Positions 26,943 to 34,890 of a stretch of 64,000 nucleotides of DNA are shown piece by piece (within the stretch, counting starts at the first letter, position 1; each line of letters starts with the position of its first letter). Source of the DNA: Dyadobacter sp. Leaf189 (GTDB lineage Bacteria; Bacteroidota; Bacteroidia; Cytophagales; Spirosomataceae); the NCBI RefSeq assembly GCF_001424405.1, contig NZ_LMPS01000005.1, positions 778,268 through 842,267 on the forward strand. The letters are read 5' to 3'. The position numbers were made by a program, and so were the translations under genes. A model generated the notes under the pieces. It saw only the letters and a list, made by a program, of their open reading frames with translations. It made no database searches and was not told the origin of the DNA.

Positions 26943-28028
26943 TCACTGTACCGAATACAGTTCGGCGATTTGCGCTGCTACTTTCTTGTCCCAGGCAGCC
27001 TGAACGCCAGCATTCAGCCCGTGGCCCGTTTCACCGTCGTATTGTTCCTGGTCACGGTTCATTTCCCTGAATGCTTCCAGGAACTGGTACTGGATCTCGC
27101 TGTCGTAATCTTCAATGGTGAGCTCCGCTTTTCTGAGACGCTCTTTGAATTTCTCTACAACCAGTCGCGTAATGTCAAAGTGGATCTGCTCGTGGCGCAG
27201 TGTACCTGCATTCCGCGATTCAGGCCGGCCCCAGGACATGCTTTTTACCATGAACGTTTTCAAACCGATTTCAACGACCAGATCATTGCCTTTCGGATAG
27301 GAGCGACCTTCGTAGCCGAAGCTTGTAAAAACAGCCGCTGCATAACGGCTGCCTGGTTTCGCACTTCTTACTTTGAAATCGTCCCAGATCAGCGGCCTTT
27401 TAGGAGAATAGAATACGGTGTCATCGTCTGCGGCAGTATTAATCTCCTTGAACACCAGCAACAAATTGCGGGCAAGCGCAGGATTTTTCCCGGCATTGCT
27501 TGACATCCATTTCTGAAAATGTACGAGAGATTGATCCAGCAGCTGTTTAACCAGCTTTTCGTAATCATATTTCGTTTCCGGGCGCGTGTAAGTTGCAGAG
27601 GTTTGATAACCTGTCAGCTCCACCGGCTGCATATCCCGGTACCACCTGAATTTGAGACTCAGCTTCACCTCACCGGTGACCTTATTGGGCCCGACACGTT
27701 TTTCGTTTAGCGACAAATCCTTGACAGTAATGTAAAGCGGGAGGTAAGCCTGTTCCTTTTTCGGCGCAGCAAACGACCAGTAATTGAACAGCTCTTTTTC
27801 CGCATTGCCCGGGAGTGCAGCGGGGATTTCCTTTCCAAATGCAATCACTTTGCCCAGCGCCGCCCCCGGGTTTGTGCGTTTGTCTTCTACTTCCTGAATG
27901 AAAAACTGGTAAGATTTAAACAGCGCCGCGGGCTCCTTAGATAAAGCCAGTACAACCCGATCCTGCTGTGCATGAGCTGCGAGCGGTAAAATGAATAATA
28001 GCAGATAATGCAAAACCCCTCTGATCAT
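26943..28028 (-). CDS. Exported DUF922-like protein with HExxH motif
   Basis: 361 residues. A signal peptide (1-20, GVLHYLLLFILPLAAHA) precedes an N-terminal region rich in beta strands (PLYITVKDLSL, VKLSLKFRWYRD) and a C-terminal domain resembling DUF922: LIWDDFKVRSAKPGSRYAAAVFTS, then TLRHEQIHFDITRLVVEKFKERL. HEQIH (about residues 285-289) is a gluzincin-type HExxH, so metal-dependent peptidase activity is plausible but unproven. Predicted periplasmic or outer-membrane-associated. Convergent with the hypothetical protein gene at 25864. Confidence 0.75.
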   Translation of the reverse strand: MIRGVLHYLLLFILPLAAHAQQDRVVLALSKEPAALFKSYQFFIQEVEDKRTNPGAALGKVIAFGKEIPAALPGNAEKELFNYWSFAAPKKEQAYLPLYITVKDLSLNEKRVGPNKVTGEVKLSLKFRWYRDMQPVELTGYQTSATYTRPETKYDYEKLVKQLLDQSLVHFQKWMSSNAGKNPALARNLLLVFKEINTAADDDTVFYSPKRPLIWDDFKVRSAKPGSRYAAAVFTSFGYEGRSYPKGNDLVVEIGLKTFMVKSMSWGRPESRNAGTLRHEQIHFDITRLVVEKFKERLRKAELTIEDYDSEIQYQFLEAFREMNRDQEQYDGETGHGLNAGVQAAWDKKVAAQIAELYSVQ

Positions 28029-28043
28029 AGTCCTAAATCCATA

Positions 28044-28073
28044 TTGAATCCAACTGCCATTTATCTAAGTTTG
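28044..28073 (+). promoter_or_regulatory. Promoter of the dCMP deaminase gene
   Basis: TTG (28044-28046), a 19-nt spacer and TAAGTTTG (28066-28073), an exact TAnnTTTG match. It predicts a start near 28079 and a leader of about 15 nt before ATG 28095. Confidence 0.6.
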
Positions 28074-28094
28074 TAAAAAAATACAGTAAAACGA

Positions 28095-28571
28095 ATGACA
28101 TTACCTACAACGAATTTGCGGCCGGAATTTGATGACATTTTCATGGAGTTGGCAAAAAATCTTGCCAAACGCTCTCACTGCATCAAAGCCCAGGTAGGTG
28201 CGGTGCTTACAAAAGACACAAGGATTATTTCAATCGGATACAATGGACCGCCGGCGGGAACGCACAACTGTGATGAAGAATTTCCGGGAGTAGGCTGTCC
28301 GCGAGACGCAAAAGGAAGCTGCTCGCTGGCCCTTCACGCAGAACAGAATGCGATCCTGTTCGCAGTCAAAAACGGTTCAAACATTGAGGGATCGACACTT
28401 TTCGTAACCCTGGCGCCCTGCATAGCCTGTGCGAGGGTAATTTACACAATGAAGATCCGGAAGGTTATATTTCTGCATTCCTACGCAGCATACAAGGGAA
28501 TAGCCGTAGAAGAAGGCGTAGAGTTTCTGAAAAGATTCGGCGTGGAAGTGGAGCAGTATAAGACGGAGTAA
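28095..28571 (+). CDS. Deoxycytidylate (dCMP) deaminase family protein
   Basis: 158 residues, the normal length. The cytidine-deaminase fold shows the zinc/catalytic pair HAEQNAI (His ligand and catalytic Glu, near residue 82) and PCIACARVI (two cysteine ligands near 106-109). An additional RDAKGSCSLALHAEQ stretch precedes it, as in ComEB/dCMP deaminases. Role: convert dCMP to dUMP for thymidylate supply, probably allosterically controlled by dCTP/dTTP. It is monocistronic and has its own strong promoter. Confidence 0.9.
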   Translation: MTLPTTNLRPEFDDIFMELAKNLAKRSHCIKAQVGAVLTKDTRIISIGYNGPPAGTHNCDEEFPGVGCPRDAKGSCSLALHAEQNAILFAVKNGSNIEGSTLFVTLAPCIACARVIYTMKIRKVIFLHSYAAYKGIAVEEGVEFLKRFGVEVEQYKTE

Positions 28572-28572
28572 A

Positions 28573-28601
28573 GGGAAGAAAGGGACGAGGGAAGAAAGGG
28601 A
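28573..28601 (+). repeat. Tandem purine repeat after dCMP deaminase
   Basis: GGGAAGAAAGGGA occurs twice (28573-28585 and 28589-28601) separated by CGA. Together with the pyrimidine repeats at 28633-28662 it forms an imperfect long inverted repeat between convergent genes. Confidence 0.65.
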
Positions 28602-28629
28602 AAGATTAACTAAGACTAGCTGATATATT

Positions 28630-28662
28630 TCCTTCCTCCATTCTCCCTTTCCTCCATTCTCC
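28630..28662 (-). repeat. Tandem pyrimidine repeat, includes dispersed-repeat copy 2
   Basis: TTCCTCCATTCTCC occurs twice (28633-28646 and 28649-28662). On the minus strand 28650-28630 reads AAAGGGAGAATGGAGGAAGG plus A, which matches 14526-14546 at 20 of 21 positions. Confidence 0.6.
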
Positions 28663-28669
28663 TTAAGAA

Positions 28670-29185
28670 TCAATGATGATGCACACCACCTGCTCCGTGC
28701 ACGTGGCCGTGGCTGATTTCCTCGGGAGTTGCAGGGCGTACTGAAAGGATCTGGCCGGAGAAATGCATTTGTTTACCTGCCAATGGGTGATTGAAGTTCA
28801 TGAGAACGATATCTTCCTTGATCTCTACCACCTGGCCGTGCATTCTCTCACCGTCTTCGTTGGTCATCGGGATAATGTTACCTATCTGAAGCAGCTCGTC
28901 CTGATCTACATCTTCCATTTGGAAAACGGCCTTAGGAAGCTCTACGATAGCTTCTTCGTCGTATTCGCCGTAACCTTCTTCGGGCTCAACAGTAAATTCG
29001 AAAGTGTCACCTGCTGACAAACCTTCGATCTGCGATTCGAATCCTTCGGGCAGCCCGCTGATGCCCTGGATGAAGTACATTGGATCGTCTTCGCTGACTA
29101 CCTCAACAACATCCATTTCTCCATCGGAGTCAGGAATTTGTAAGCTATATGTCAACGCGACAACGTTATTTTTTTCGACTTTCAT
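28670..29185 (-). CDS. SlyD-like FKBP-type peptidyl-prolyl isomerase
   Basis: 171 residues. FKBP domain with an inserted chaperone flap: VEKNNVVALTYSL at the start, MYFIQGISGLPEGFESQIEGLSAGDTFEFTVEPEEGYGEYDEEAIVELP in the middle, and a flap followed by FNHPLAGKQMHFSGQILSVRPATPEEISHGH. The C-terminus HGHVHGAGGVHHH is a short histidine tail that resembles, in miniature, the metal-binding tail of SlyD. Predicted cytoplasmic folding helper with metal affinity. The -7 box at 29247 may drive it. Confidence 0.9.
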   Translation of the reverse strand: MKVEKNNVVALTYSLQIPDSDGEMDVVEVVSEDDPMYFIQGISGLPEGFESQIEGLSAGDTFEFTVEPEEGYGEYDEEAIVELPKAVFQMEDVDQDELLQIGNIIPMTNEDGERMHGQVVEIKEDIVLMNFNHPLAGKQMHFSGQILSVRPATPEEISHGHVHGAGGVHHH

Positions 29186-29246
29186 TTGCTCGTTTGATTA
29201 AAATGAATGTTGTTGTAAAAGAATTGTTCCATAATAGGAATGATGG

Positions 29247-29254
29247 CAAACGTA
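29247..29254 (-). promoter_or_regulatory. Candidate -7 box for the FKBP gene
   Basis: Minus-strand TACGTTTG matches TAnnTTTG exactly, about 60 nt upstream of the FKBP start. No TTG is seen at the expected distance, so it is a half match. Confidence 0.35.
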
Positions 29255-29281
29255 CGGGATTTTTGTTAAAATGTAATTGCT

Positions 29282-29887
29282 ATGAACTTTTTAGCCCATA
29301 TTTTGCTGTCAGGTGAAAGTGAAGGAATCATGATGGGAAATTATGTGGGCGATTTTGTAAAAGGGCGCCTGACACCCGAAAAAACGGCAAATTGGAACCC
29401 GGAGTACGTAGTTGGTTTGAAGCTGCACCGCTTCATTGATTCGTTTACAGATACCCATTCCGAGGTGCACGACGCCAAACAGCTCGCCGCCTTGACGCAG
29501 GGGAAACTCGCCGGGATTGTCATGGATATTTACTTCGATTATTTTCTTGCAAAGCATTTTGAGGATTACCATTATGAATCGCTGCAAGTGTATGTACACG
29601 GAAAATATTCGGAGATTGAAAAAAACGAATACCTGATCCCTGAAAGTATGATTCCGATGGTGCGGTCGATGATCCGGCAGGACTGGCTGACCGGCTACGC
29701 GACGCTCGAAGGCATTGACACTACATTTCACAGGCTCTCCCGCCGCGCAGATTACCTGCATCCCATTAAATTTGCAGCAAAGGAGCTGGAAGCGAACGAG
29801 GCATTTTATTACGAGAAATTCCTGAAGTTCTTTCCCGACCTCCAAGCTAACGCGGCGACGTTCATTACAAACAATGCAACCCGCTGA
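29282..29887 (+). CDS. Acyl carrier protein phosphodiesterase (AcpH-like)
   Basis: 201 residues of the AcpH/DUF479 family. The start MNFLAHILLSGESEGIMMGNYVGDFVKGR is the family's opening and GLKLHRFIDSFTDTH near residue 48 carries its invariant HRxID metal-binding element; a later MDIYFDYFLAKHFEDYH is also typical. Members remove the 4'-phosphopantetheine arm from ACP in E. coli; the function in Bacteroidota is less certain. It lies 62 bp upstream of holA on the same strand and may be cotranscribed. Confidence 0.88.
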   Translation: MNFLAHILLSGESEGIMMGNYVGDFVKGRLTPEKTANWNPEYVVGLKLHRFIDSFTDTHSEVHDAKQLAALTQGKLAGIVMDIYFDYFLAKHFEDYHYESLQVYVHGKYSEIEKNEYLIPESMIPMVRSMIRQDWLTGYATLEGIDTTFHRLSRRADYLHPIKFAAKELEANEAFYYEKFLKFFPDLQANAATFITNNATR

Positions 29888-29948
29888 CTTCCTTTTAAAT
29901 ATTAAGCATTCATATAATTGACATAGCCCGGCTTACCGGGTACCCGAA

Positions 29949-30968
29949 ATGGCGCATACTCCTGAAAGCATTCTTAAAGACATTCGAAATAAAAGATACC
30001 TGCCGATCTATTTTCTGCACGGCGATGAACCTTATTATATTGATTCCATTGCTGAGGAGCTGGAAAAGCGGATTGTTCCAGAGTCAGAGAAAGGGTTTAA
30101 TCAGTTTGTGCTTTACGGAAAGGATACGGATGTTGCCGGGGTGCTGAGCTATGCGCGCCGCTTTCCATTTATGTCGGAGCGGCAATTGGTTTTGGTTAAA
30201 GACGCAAACAAGCTGGGCGGGATCGAACAGAAAGATCAGCTGGCGCGACTGGAAGATTACGCGCAAAATCCGCTTTCAAGTACCGTGCTGGTATTTTGCT
30301 TTCATGCAAATGCCGATGAGCGCCGCGCCTACATCAAGGCAATCCATGCGAAAGGCGCGGTGGTGCAATCAAAAAAGATGTACGATAACAAGCTGCCCGA
30401 CTGGGTTTCGTCATTTTGTCAGCAGGAGGGTGTCAAGATCAGCCCGAAGGCGGTGTTGATGCTGGTGGATAATATAGGTAACGATCTGAAGCGCCTGACT
30501 AATGAGATCAGAAAGGTGATGGTTAACCTGAAAGTAGGTGAGGGGATAGACGCGGGTGCGGTGGAGCGTTTTGTGGGTATCAGTAAAGAATATAATGTAT
30601 TCGAGTTTCAGAAAGCGCTGATGTCGCGTGATGTGATGAAGGCCAACCAGATCGCGCACCACTTTTCGGCAAATACAAAGGATAACCCTCTGGCGCCCAT
30701 TCTGATCATTTTATATAATTTTTACTCCAAGCTGCTGCTGGCGCACAAGTCGCCCGATAAGAGTGAAAAAGGCCTGGCGGCGGAGTTGGGGGTCAATCCG
30801 TATTTTGTTAAAGATTACCTGCTTGCCTGCCGGAATTACCCGCTGCCTAAGGTGGCCAGTATCATCCATTATCTCCGTGAATGCGACGGCAGGATGAAGG
30901 GACTTGACGGGGTTACGGTATCGGAAGGCGAGTTGCTGAGGGAGCTGGTTTTCAAAATCCTGCATTAA
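29949..30968 (+). CDS. holA: DNA polymerase III subunit delta
   Basis: 339 residues, matching HolA length. The N-terminal AAA+-like domain opens YLPIYFLHGDEPYYIDSIAEEL and has the conserved FPFMSERQLVLVKDA stretch; the domain keeps no functional Walker A, as expected for delta. The C-terminal collar region contains NPYFVKDYLLACRNYPLPKVASIIHYLRECDGRMKG. Role: the clamp-loader wrench that opens the beta clamp at the replication fork. It precedes the alkA gene by 54 bp. Confidence 0.93.
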   Translation: MAHTPESILKDIRNKRYLPIYFLHGDEPYYIDSIAEELEKRIVPESEKGFNQFVLYGKDTDVAGVLSYARRFPFMSERQLVLVKDANKLGGIEQKDQLARLEDYAQNPLSSTVLVFCFHANADERRAYIKAIHAKGAVVQSKKMYDNKLPDWVSSFCQQEGVKISPKAVLMLVDNIGNDLKRLTNEIRKVMVNLKVGEGIDAGAVERFVGISKEYNVFEFQKALMSRDVMKANQIAHHFSANTKDNPLAPILIILYNFYSKLLLAHKSPDKSEKGLAAELGVNPYFVKDYLLACRNYPLPKVASIIHYLRECDGRMKGLDGVTVSEGELLRELVFKILH

Positions 30969-31022
30969 GATAAATAGCAAGAAACAGCTTTCAACGATAT
31001 TCCAATTGACATATCTTCGATC

Positions 31023-31928
31023 ATGGAAGAAGGAAACAGCATACTTATACCCACACCTGCGCTTTTCAGTTTTGAGGAATGTATGTGGTTTTTAAACCGC
31101 AACTACGACGACTGCCTGCATGAAATTCGCGATAACAGCATTTACAAGGCTTTGGAAATTAACGGACAGCTTGTGCTCGTCAGGATAGTTGAAAATGGGA
31201 ACTTCCTTGAAGTTGAGCTGCTGAAAGGTGAAATGGATCAGGAGGGCGAAGCATTTTTAATCGGGTATATCCGCGAATGGTTTGATATGGATACCCAAAT
31301 CCAGCCTTTTTATGATCTGTTGAAAAAAGATACGCGGCTGTCTTACATGGCAGAAGCATTCAAAGGTTTGCGACTGGTGAGCATTGCCAACTTATATGAG
31401 ACAATTTGCTGGTCGATTATCGGCCAACAGATCAATCTATCTTTTGCATATAAGGTAAAGCGCGCGCTTGTGGAGCGGTTTGGCAAGCGGATATCGTACG
31501 AAGGTCGCAGCTATTTTGTGTTCCCGGATCCCGAAGTTCTGGCGGCGGTGAGTATGGAGGAGTTGAAGGCCATGCAATTCTCTACCCAGAAAGCGGATTA
31601 TACGATCGGTATCTCAAAAGCATTTGCCTCCGGGGCGCTGAGCCGCGAAATGCTGGAAGCTTTGCCCGATTTTAGTTCGAAAATGAAGGCGCTTACTGCT
31701 CATAAAGGTATAGGTGTGTGGACCGCCAATTATGCATTGATGAAGTCACTGCGCGAACCGGAAAGTATTCCACATGGCGATATCGGACTGCTGAATGCAT
31801 TGGCCAATCATGACATTATCCGTGACAGGAAGGAAACAGATCGTATAGCTGCGCTTTTCTCGCTGTACAAAGGTTGGGAGAGCTACCTCGTTTTTTATCT
31901 ATGGCGGAGTCTGACCTTTAAACAATAA
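31023..31928 (+). CDS. alkA: DNA-3-methyladenine glycosylase II (AlkA-like)
   Basis: 301 residues. The N-terminal part is a beta-rich domain; the central HhH-GPD domain contains SIIGQQINLSFAYKVKRALVERFG (about residues 133-156, GQQI motif), a helix-hairpin-helix around LTAHKGIGVWTANYALM, and the catalytic-aspartate region IPHGDIGLLNALA. Role: excision of alkylated bases, notably 3-methyladenine. It ends 2 bp from the convergent Ada-domain/2OG-oxygenase operon, forming an alkylation-repair cluster. Upstream holA may be cotranscribed. Confidence 0.92.
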   Translation: MEEGNSILIPTPALFSFEECMWFLNRNYDDCLHEIRDNSIYKALEINGQLVLVRIVENGNFLEVELLKGEMDQEGEAFLIGYIREWFDMDTQIQPFYDLLKKDTRLSYMAEAFKGLRLVSIANLYETICWSIIGQQINLSFAYKVKRALVERFGKRISYEGRSYFVFPDPEVLAAVSMEELKAMQFSTQKADYTIGISKAFASGALSREMLEALPDFSSKMKALTAHKGIGVWTANYALMKSLREPESIPHGDIGLLNALANHDIIRDRKETDRIAALFSLYKGWESYLVFYLWRSLTFKQ

Positions 31929-31930
31929 GA

Positions 31931-32188
31931 TCAAACCCTTTTCCATTGCAGGTACGCTTGGCGCATGCAATGTGCGCAGGGCCGGTAGCCGTTTTCACGT
32001 GCTTCTGCTTCGGAGCTGAAAAATATCCTGTTTTGCTGTTTCATTCTTCTGCCGGAGCGGCAGTTCAACAAACCATAAATACGCAGCTTACTATTTCCAG
32101 CGAATCTGATTTCACCGCTTTGTATAAGCCCGAAAAGAAACCGGCTTGTGCGAAAAGAAAGTGGACGGAGTTCTGAGTGCAACAGCAT
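31931..32188 (-). CDS. Stand-alone Ada metal-binding-domain protein
   Basis: 85 residues. IRFAGNSKLRIYGLLNCRSGRRMKQQNRIFFSSEAEA followed by GYRPCAHC matches the Ada N-terminal zinc domain (the equivalent stretch in E. coli Ada ends GFRPCKRC). Cysteines C43, C71 and C74 are visible. The position of Ada Cys38, the methyl acceptor, is occupied by G39, so phosphotriester repair is unlikely; it probably binds metal and DNA or acts as a regulator or scaffold. It begins 2 bp after the stop of the 2OG-oxygenase gene, so they form one transcript. Confidence 0.8.
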   Translation of the reverse strand: MLLHSELRPLSFRTSRFLFGLIQSGEIRFAGNSKLRIYGLLNCRSGRRMKQQNRIFFSSEAEARENGYRPCAHCMRQAYLQWKRV

Positions 32189-32190
32189 AG

Positions 32191-32892
32191 CTAGCTCAAT
32201 GCATCATGAAAAATAATCCCGAGCGTGTAGCGGCTGCCCGTATGTACCTGGCTTACGCCGTGCTTCATATTTGCACGAAAGTAGCCCCTTGTTCCTTTTA
32301 TCGGCCGGAAGTTGGTCGTGAAAACGAGTATATCTCCCAAATTGGGTTGCACTACGATTGCTTTTGATTGCGCTCTCGGGATTTGCTGCGTAAGTACAAA
32401 TTCTCCGCCGGTATAGTCCTGTCCTGCCTGATTCAGAAACAGGACCATTTGAATTGGGAAGAATACATCACCGTATAAATCCTGGTGCAATGTGTTGTGG
32501 CCGCCTTCGCCATATTTGAGGATCAATGCGGTAGGTTTTATTTGTCCGTGAGCGCTGCATTGTTCCAGGAACTCCGCAAAATCATTTGGGTAATGCTGCG
32601 AAATTCCAAGCTGCTGCATCCAGTTGTTCGCCACTGGAACAAGGTTTGGATAGTAGTTTTCCCGCAGTGCGCCAATCAATGCGGGCAGGGGATAGTTGAA
32701 GTATTTGTATTCACCTAAACCGAACCGGTAACGTTCCATCACGACCGTTTTGCGGTATAGGTCCGCGTTTCCGTACTGGCTGATCAGCTGGCTACATTCA
32801 TCAGCATCAATGGCTTGCCTCACCAGCGCGGAACCGTTATTGTTGAGACTGTTCGCTAAAGTTTGCCATTCCGTGTTCTGTATTGCTCTCAT
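32191..32892 (-). CDS. 2-oxoglutarate/Fe(II)-dependent oxygenase
   Basis: 233 residues from the ATG at 32892 (a TTG at 32925 would put the start inside a large inverted repeat and is not preferred). The C-terminal double-stranded beta-helix shows the facial triad H136, D138 (TLHQDLYGD) and H211 (MKHGVSQV) with R221 (SRYTLGIIFHD) for 2-oxoglutarate. The fold is of the prolyl-hydroxylase type rather than typical AlkB. The operon with an Ada domain and alkA next door suggests oxidative dealkylation or a stress modification. Substrate unproven. Confidence 0.82.
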   Translation of the reverse strand: MRAIQNTEWQTLANSLNNNGSALVRQAIDADECSQLISQYGNADLYRKTVVMERYRFGLGEYKYFNYPLPALIGALRENYYPNLVPVANNWMQQLGISQHYPNDFAEFLEQCSAHGQIKPTALILKYGEGGHNTLHQDLYGDVFFPIQMVLFLNQAGQDYTGGEFVLTQQIPRAQSKAIVVQPNLGDILVFTTNFRPIKGTRGYFRANMKHGVSQVHTGSRYTLGIIFHDALS

Positions 32893-32893
32893 T

Positions 32894-32936
32894 GCAGGAT
32901 AATTTGTCAGAATCAAGTTTGACAAATGTATCCTGC
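32894..32936 (-). promoter_or_regulatory. Inverted repeat overlapping the 2OG-oxygenase/Ada promoter
   Basis: Left arm GCAGGATAATTTGTCA (32894-32909) and right arm TGACAAAT-G-TATCCTGC (32920-32936) pair over 16 bp with a single extra G and a 10-nt loop. The right arm contains a -7-like CAAATGTA (32923-32930, minus-strand TACATTTG). The repeat ends 2 nt from ATG 32892, so it could be an operator or an mRNA hairpin that hides the start. Confidence 0.65.
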
Positions 32937-32980
32937 GAAAGGAGTAGGGAAAACCCGAAACTTGCGGGATTTAACCTTAC

Positions 32981-34759
32981 CTACACTGAAACCACCTGCT
33001 CGTCTTTCCGCTCGCCGATCTGCTGGCGCCACATGGCATAGTACAGCCCTTTTTCGTCCAGCAGCGAGTTGTGCGTACCCACTTCGATAATCCGGCCTTT
33101 TTCAAGTACGTAAATGCGATCTGCATGCATGACAGTTGACAACCGGTGGGCGATCATCACAGTAATATGCTGCCGCTGATCGGTAATGGTCCGGATTGTG
33201 TTGGATATCTCCTCTTCCGTAAGCGAGTCGAGTGCCGAGGTTGCTTCGTCAAAAATGATGAGGTTGGGGTTACGGAGCAATGCGCGTGCAATGGACAGTC
33301 GCTGCCGCTCGCCACCTGAAAGCTTCAATCCACCTTCGCCAATGACGGTGTAAATGCCGTTCTCAGCCCGTGAAAGCAGATTGTAGCATGCAGCTTTGAG
33401 CAACACATCATTAATCATTTCATCCGTCGCATCGGGGTTGACGAAGAGCAGGTTTTCTTTGATAGTACCTGAGAAAAGCTGCGTATCCTGCGTTACAAAG
33501 CCGATTTTGTTCCTTATTTCATCAAAATCAATAGTATTTCCATTGAAGTTGTTGTAATAAACATTCCCTTCAATGGGGGGGTATAGTCCAACCAGCAACT
33601 TAACCAAGGTGGTTTTGCCCGAGCCAGACGGACCAACAAATGCGATCGTTTCGCCTCTTTCCACGCGGAATGAGATGTTTTCCAATGCGGGCCGCGTAGC
33701 TGACTGGTGCTGGAATTTGACTTGTTGGAATTCAAGAACTTCAATTTCCCCTATCTTTTCCGGCAGCAAAGGTTTCTTTTCAATGGGCCGGGCCAGAAGC
33801 GTTTGCAGGTTGTTCAGCGAAGCTTCGGCCTCGCGATACGAAAGGATTACGTTACCTAACTCTTGCAATGGGCCAAAAATGAAGAAGGAGTAAAACTGCA
33901 TCATCATCATCTGTCCCACGGTAATCTGGTCGCGGAAGACAAAGAACAGCAGCGCGAACATGATGCATTGCTGCAGAAAGTTAACGAACGTTCCTTGTAT
34001 AAAGCTGATTGAACGAATGCTTTTTACCTTTTTCAGTTCCAGTTTCAGGATCTTGAAAGTAGTAGTATTCAGCCTGCTGATCTCCTGTTGCGTCAGTCCG
34101 AGGCTTTTTACAAGTTCTATATTTCTTAATGACTCGGTTGTGGAACCGGCAAGGGCGGTTGTTTCGGAGACAATGTTCTTTTGTATTGCTTTGATCCTGC
34201 GGCTGAGGATGCTTGTCAGAATTGCGAGTACCACGGAGCCTACCAGGTAGATCAGCGGCAGCATCGGACTGAGCTTAAATGCGACAATCACAACGAACAC
34301 GATACCGATCAGCGTCGTAAAGAGTACATTGACAAAGTTCATGATGAACTTCTCACAATCTGCCCGCACTTTTTGCAGGACTGACAATGTTTCCCCGCTT
34401 CGCTGGTCTTCAAAATCCTGGAAAGGCAGCCGCAATGCATGGCGAAGTCCGTCCGTATACAGGTTAGCGCCAAATTTCTGGATCACCACATTCACCAGGT
34501 AATCCTGGAAAGCTTTGGCAATGCGGGAGACCATGGCAGTACCGATAATCAGCAGCAGACCGGTGAGTACGCCTTTGAAAAATTCATCTTTGAGCCCGTT
34601 GTTACGGAAGTGCGCTGCCTTGTTCGCATAAGGGTCGATAAGCAGGTTACCTAATATGTAAGGGTTAAGAAGCGAAAAAACCTGGTTAATTGCTGCCATC
34701 AGGAGAGCCAGCAATATCAGCCATTTGTAGCGGCTGAGATATTGTAATAATAATTTCAT
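32981..34759 (-). CDS. ABC transporter, fused permease and ATPase (MsbA-like exporter)
   Basis: 592 residues from ATG 34759; the longer 34864 frame adds a non-conserved N-terminus. Six transmembrane helices span about residues 1-320 (first LILLALLMAAINQVFSLL), followed by the ATPase with Walker A GPSGSGKTTL, signature LSGGERQRLSIARAL, Walker B LIIFDEATSALD and the H-loop MIAHRLSTV. A half transporter that dimerises in the inner membrane. The substrate (lipid, peptide or drug) cannot be determined; an MsbA-type lipid export role is possible. tRNA-Met lies 131 bp upstream on the same strand. Confidence 0.88.
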   Translation of the reverse strand: MKLLLQYLSRYKWLILLALLMAAINQVFSLLNPYILGNLLIDPYANKAAHFRNNGLKDEFFKGVLTGLLLIIGTAMVSRIAKAFQDYLVNVVIQKFGANLYTDGLRHALRLPFQDFEDQRSGETLSVLQKVRADCEKFIMNFVNVLFTTLIGIVFVVIVAFKLSPMLPLIYLVGSVVLAILTSILSRRIKAIQKNIVSETTALAGSTTESLRNIELVKSLGLTQQEISRLNTTTFKILKLELKKVKSIRSISFIQGTFVNFLQQCIMFALLFFVFRDQITVGQMMMMQFYSFFIFGPLQELGNVILSYREAEASLNNLQTLLARPIEKKPLLPEKIGEIEVLEFQQVKFQHQSATRPALENISFRVERGETIAFVGPSGSGKTTLVKLLVGLYPPIEGNVYYNNFNGNTIDFDEIRNKIGFVTQDTQLFSGTIKENLLFVNPDATDEMINDVLLKAACYNLLSRAENGIYTVIGEGGLKLSGGERQRLSIARALLRNPNLIIFDEATSALDSLTEEEISNTIRTITDQRQHITVMIAHRLSTVMHADRIYVLEKGRIIEVGTHNSLLDEKGLYYAMWRQQIGERKDEQVVSV

Positions 34760-34890
34760 ACAGTAGCAGGGTGAAATAGGTGATTTACCTAGACTGATAA
34801 ACTGAAAGCGGGAAAATTTAATTCTCTGCGAAGCCTTAAAATGCAGAAACAATAAAAAAGACATCCTGGAATGGGATGTCTGAAATCGGG

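Noticed and set aside
30990-31022. TTGACATATC before alkA as a copy of the 2OG-operon repeat
   Set aside because: Only a few bases are shared and no inverted arm is present.
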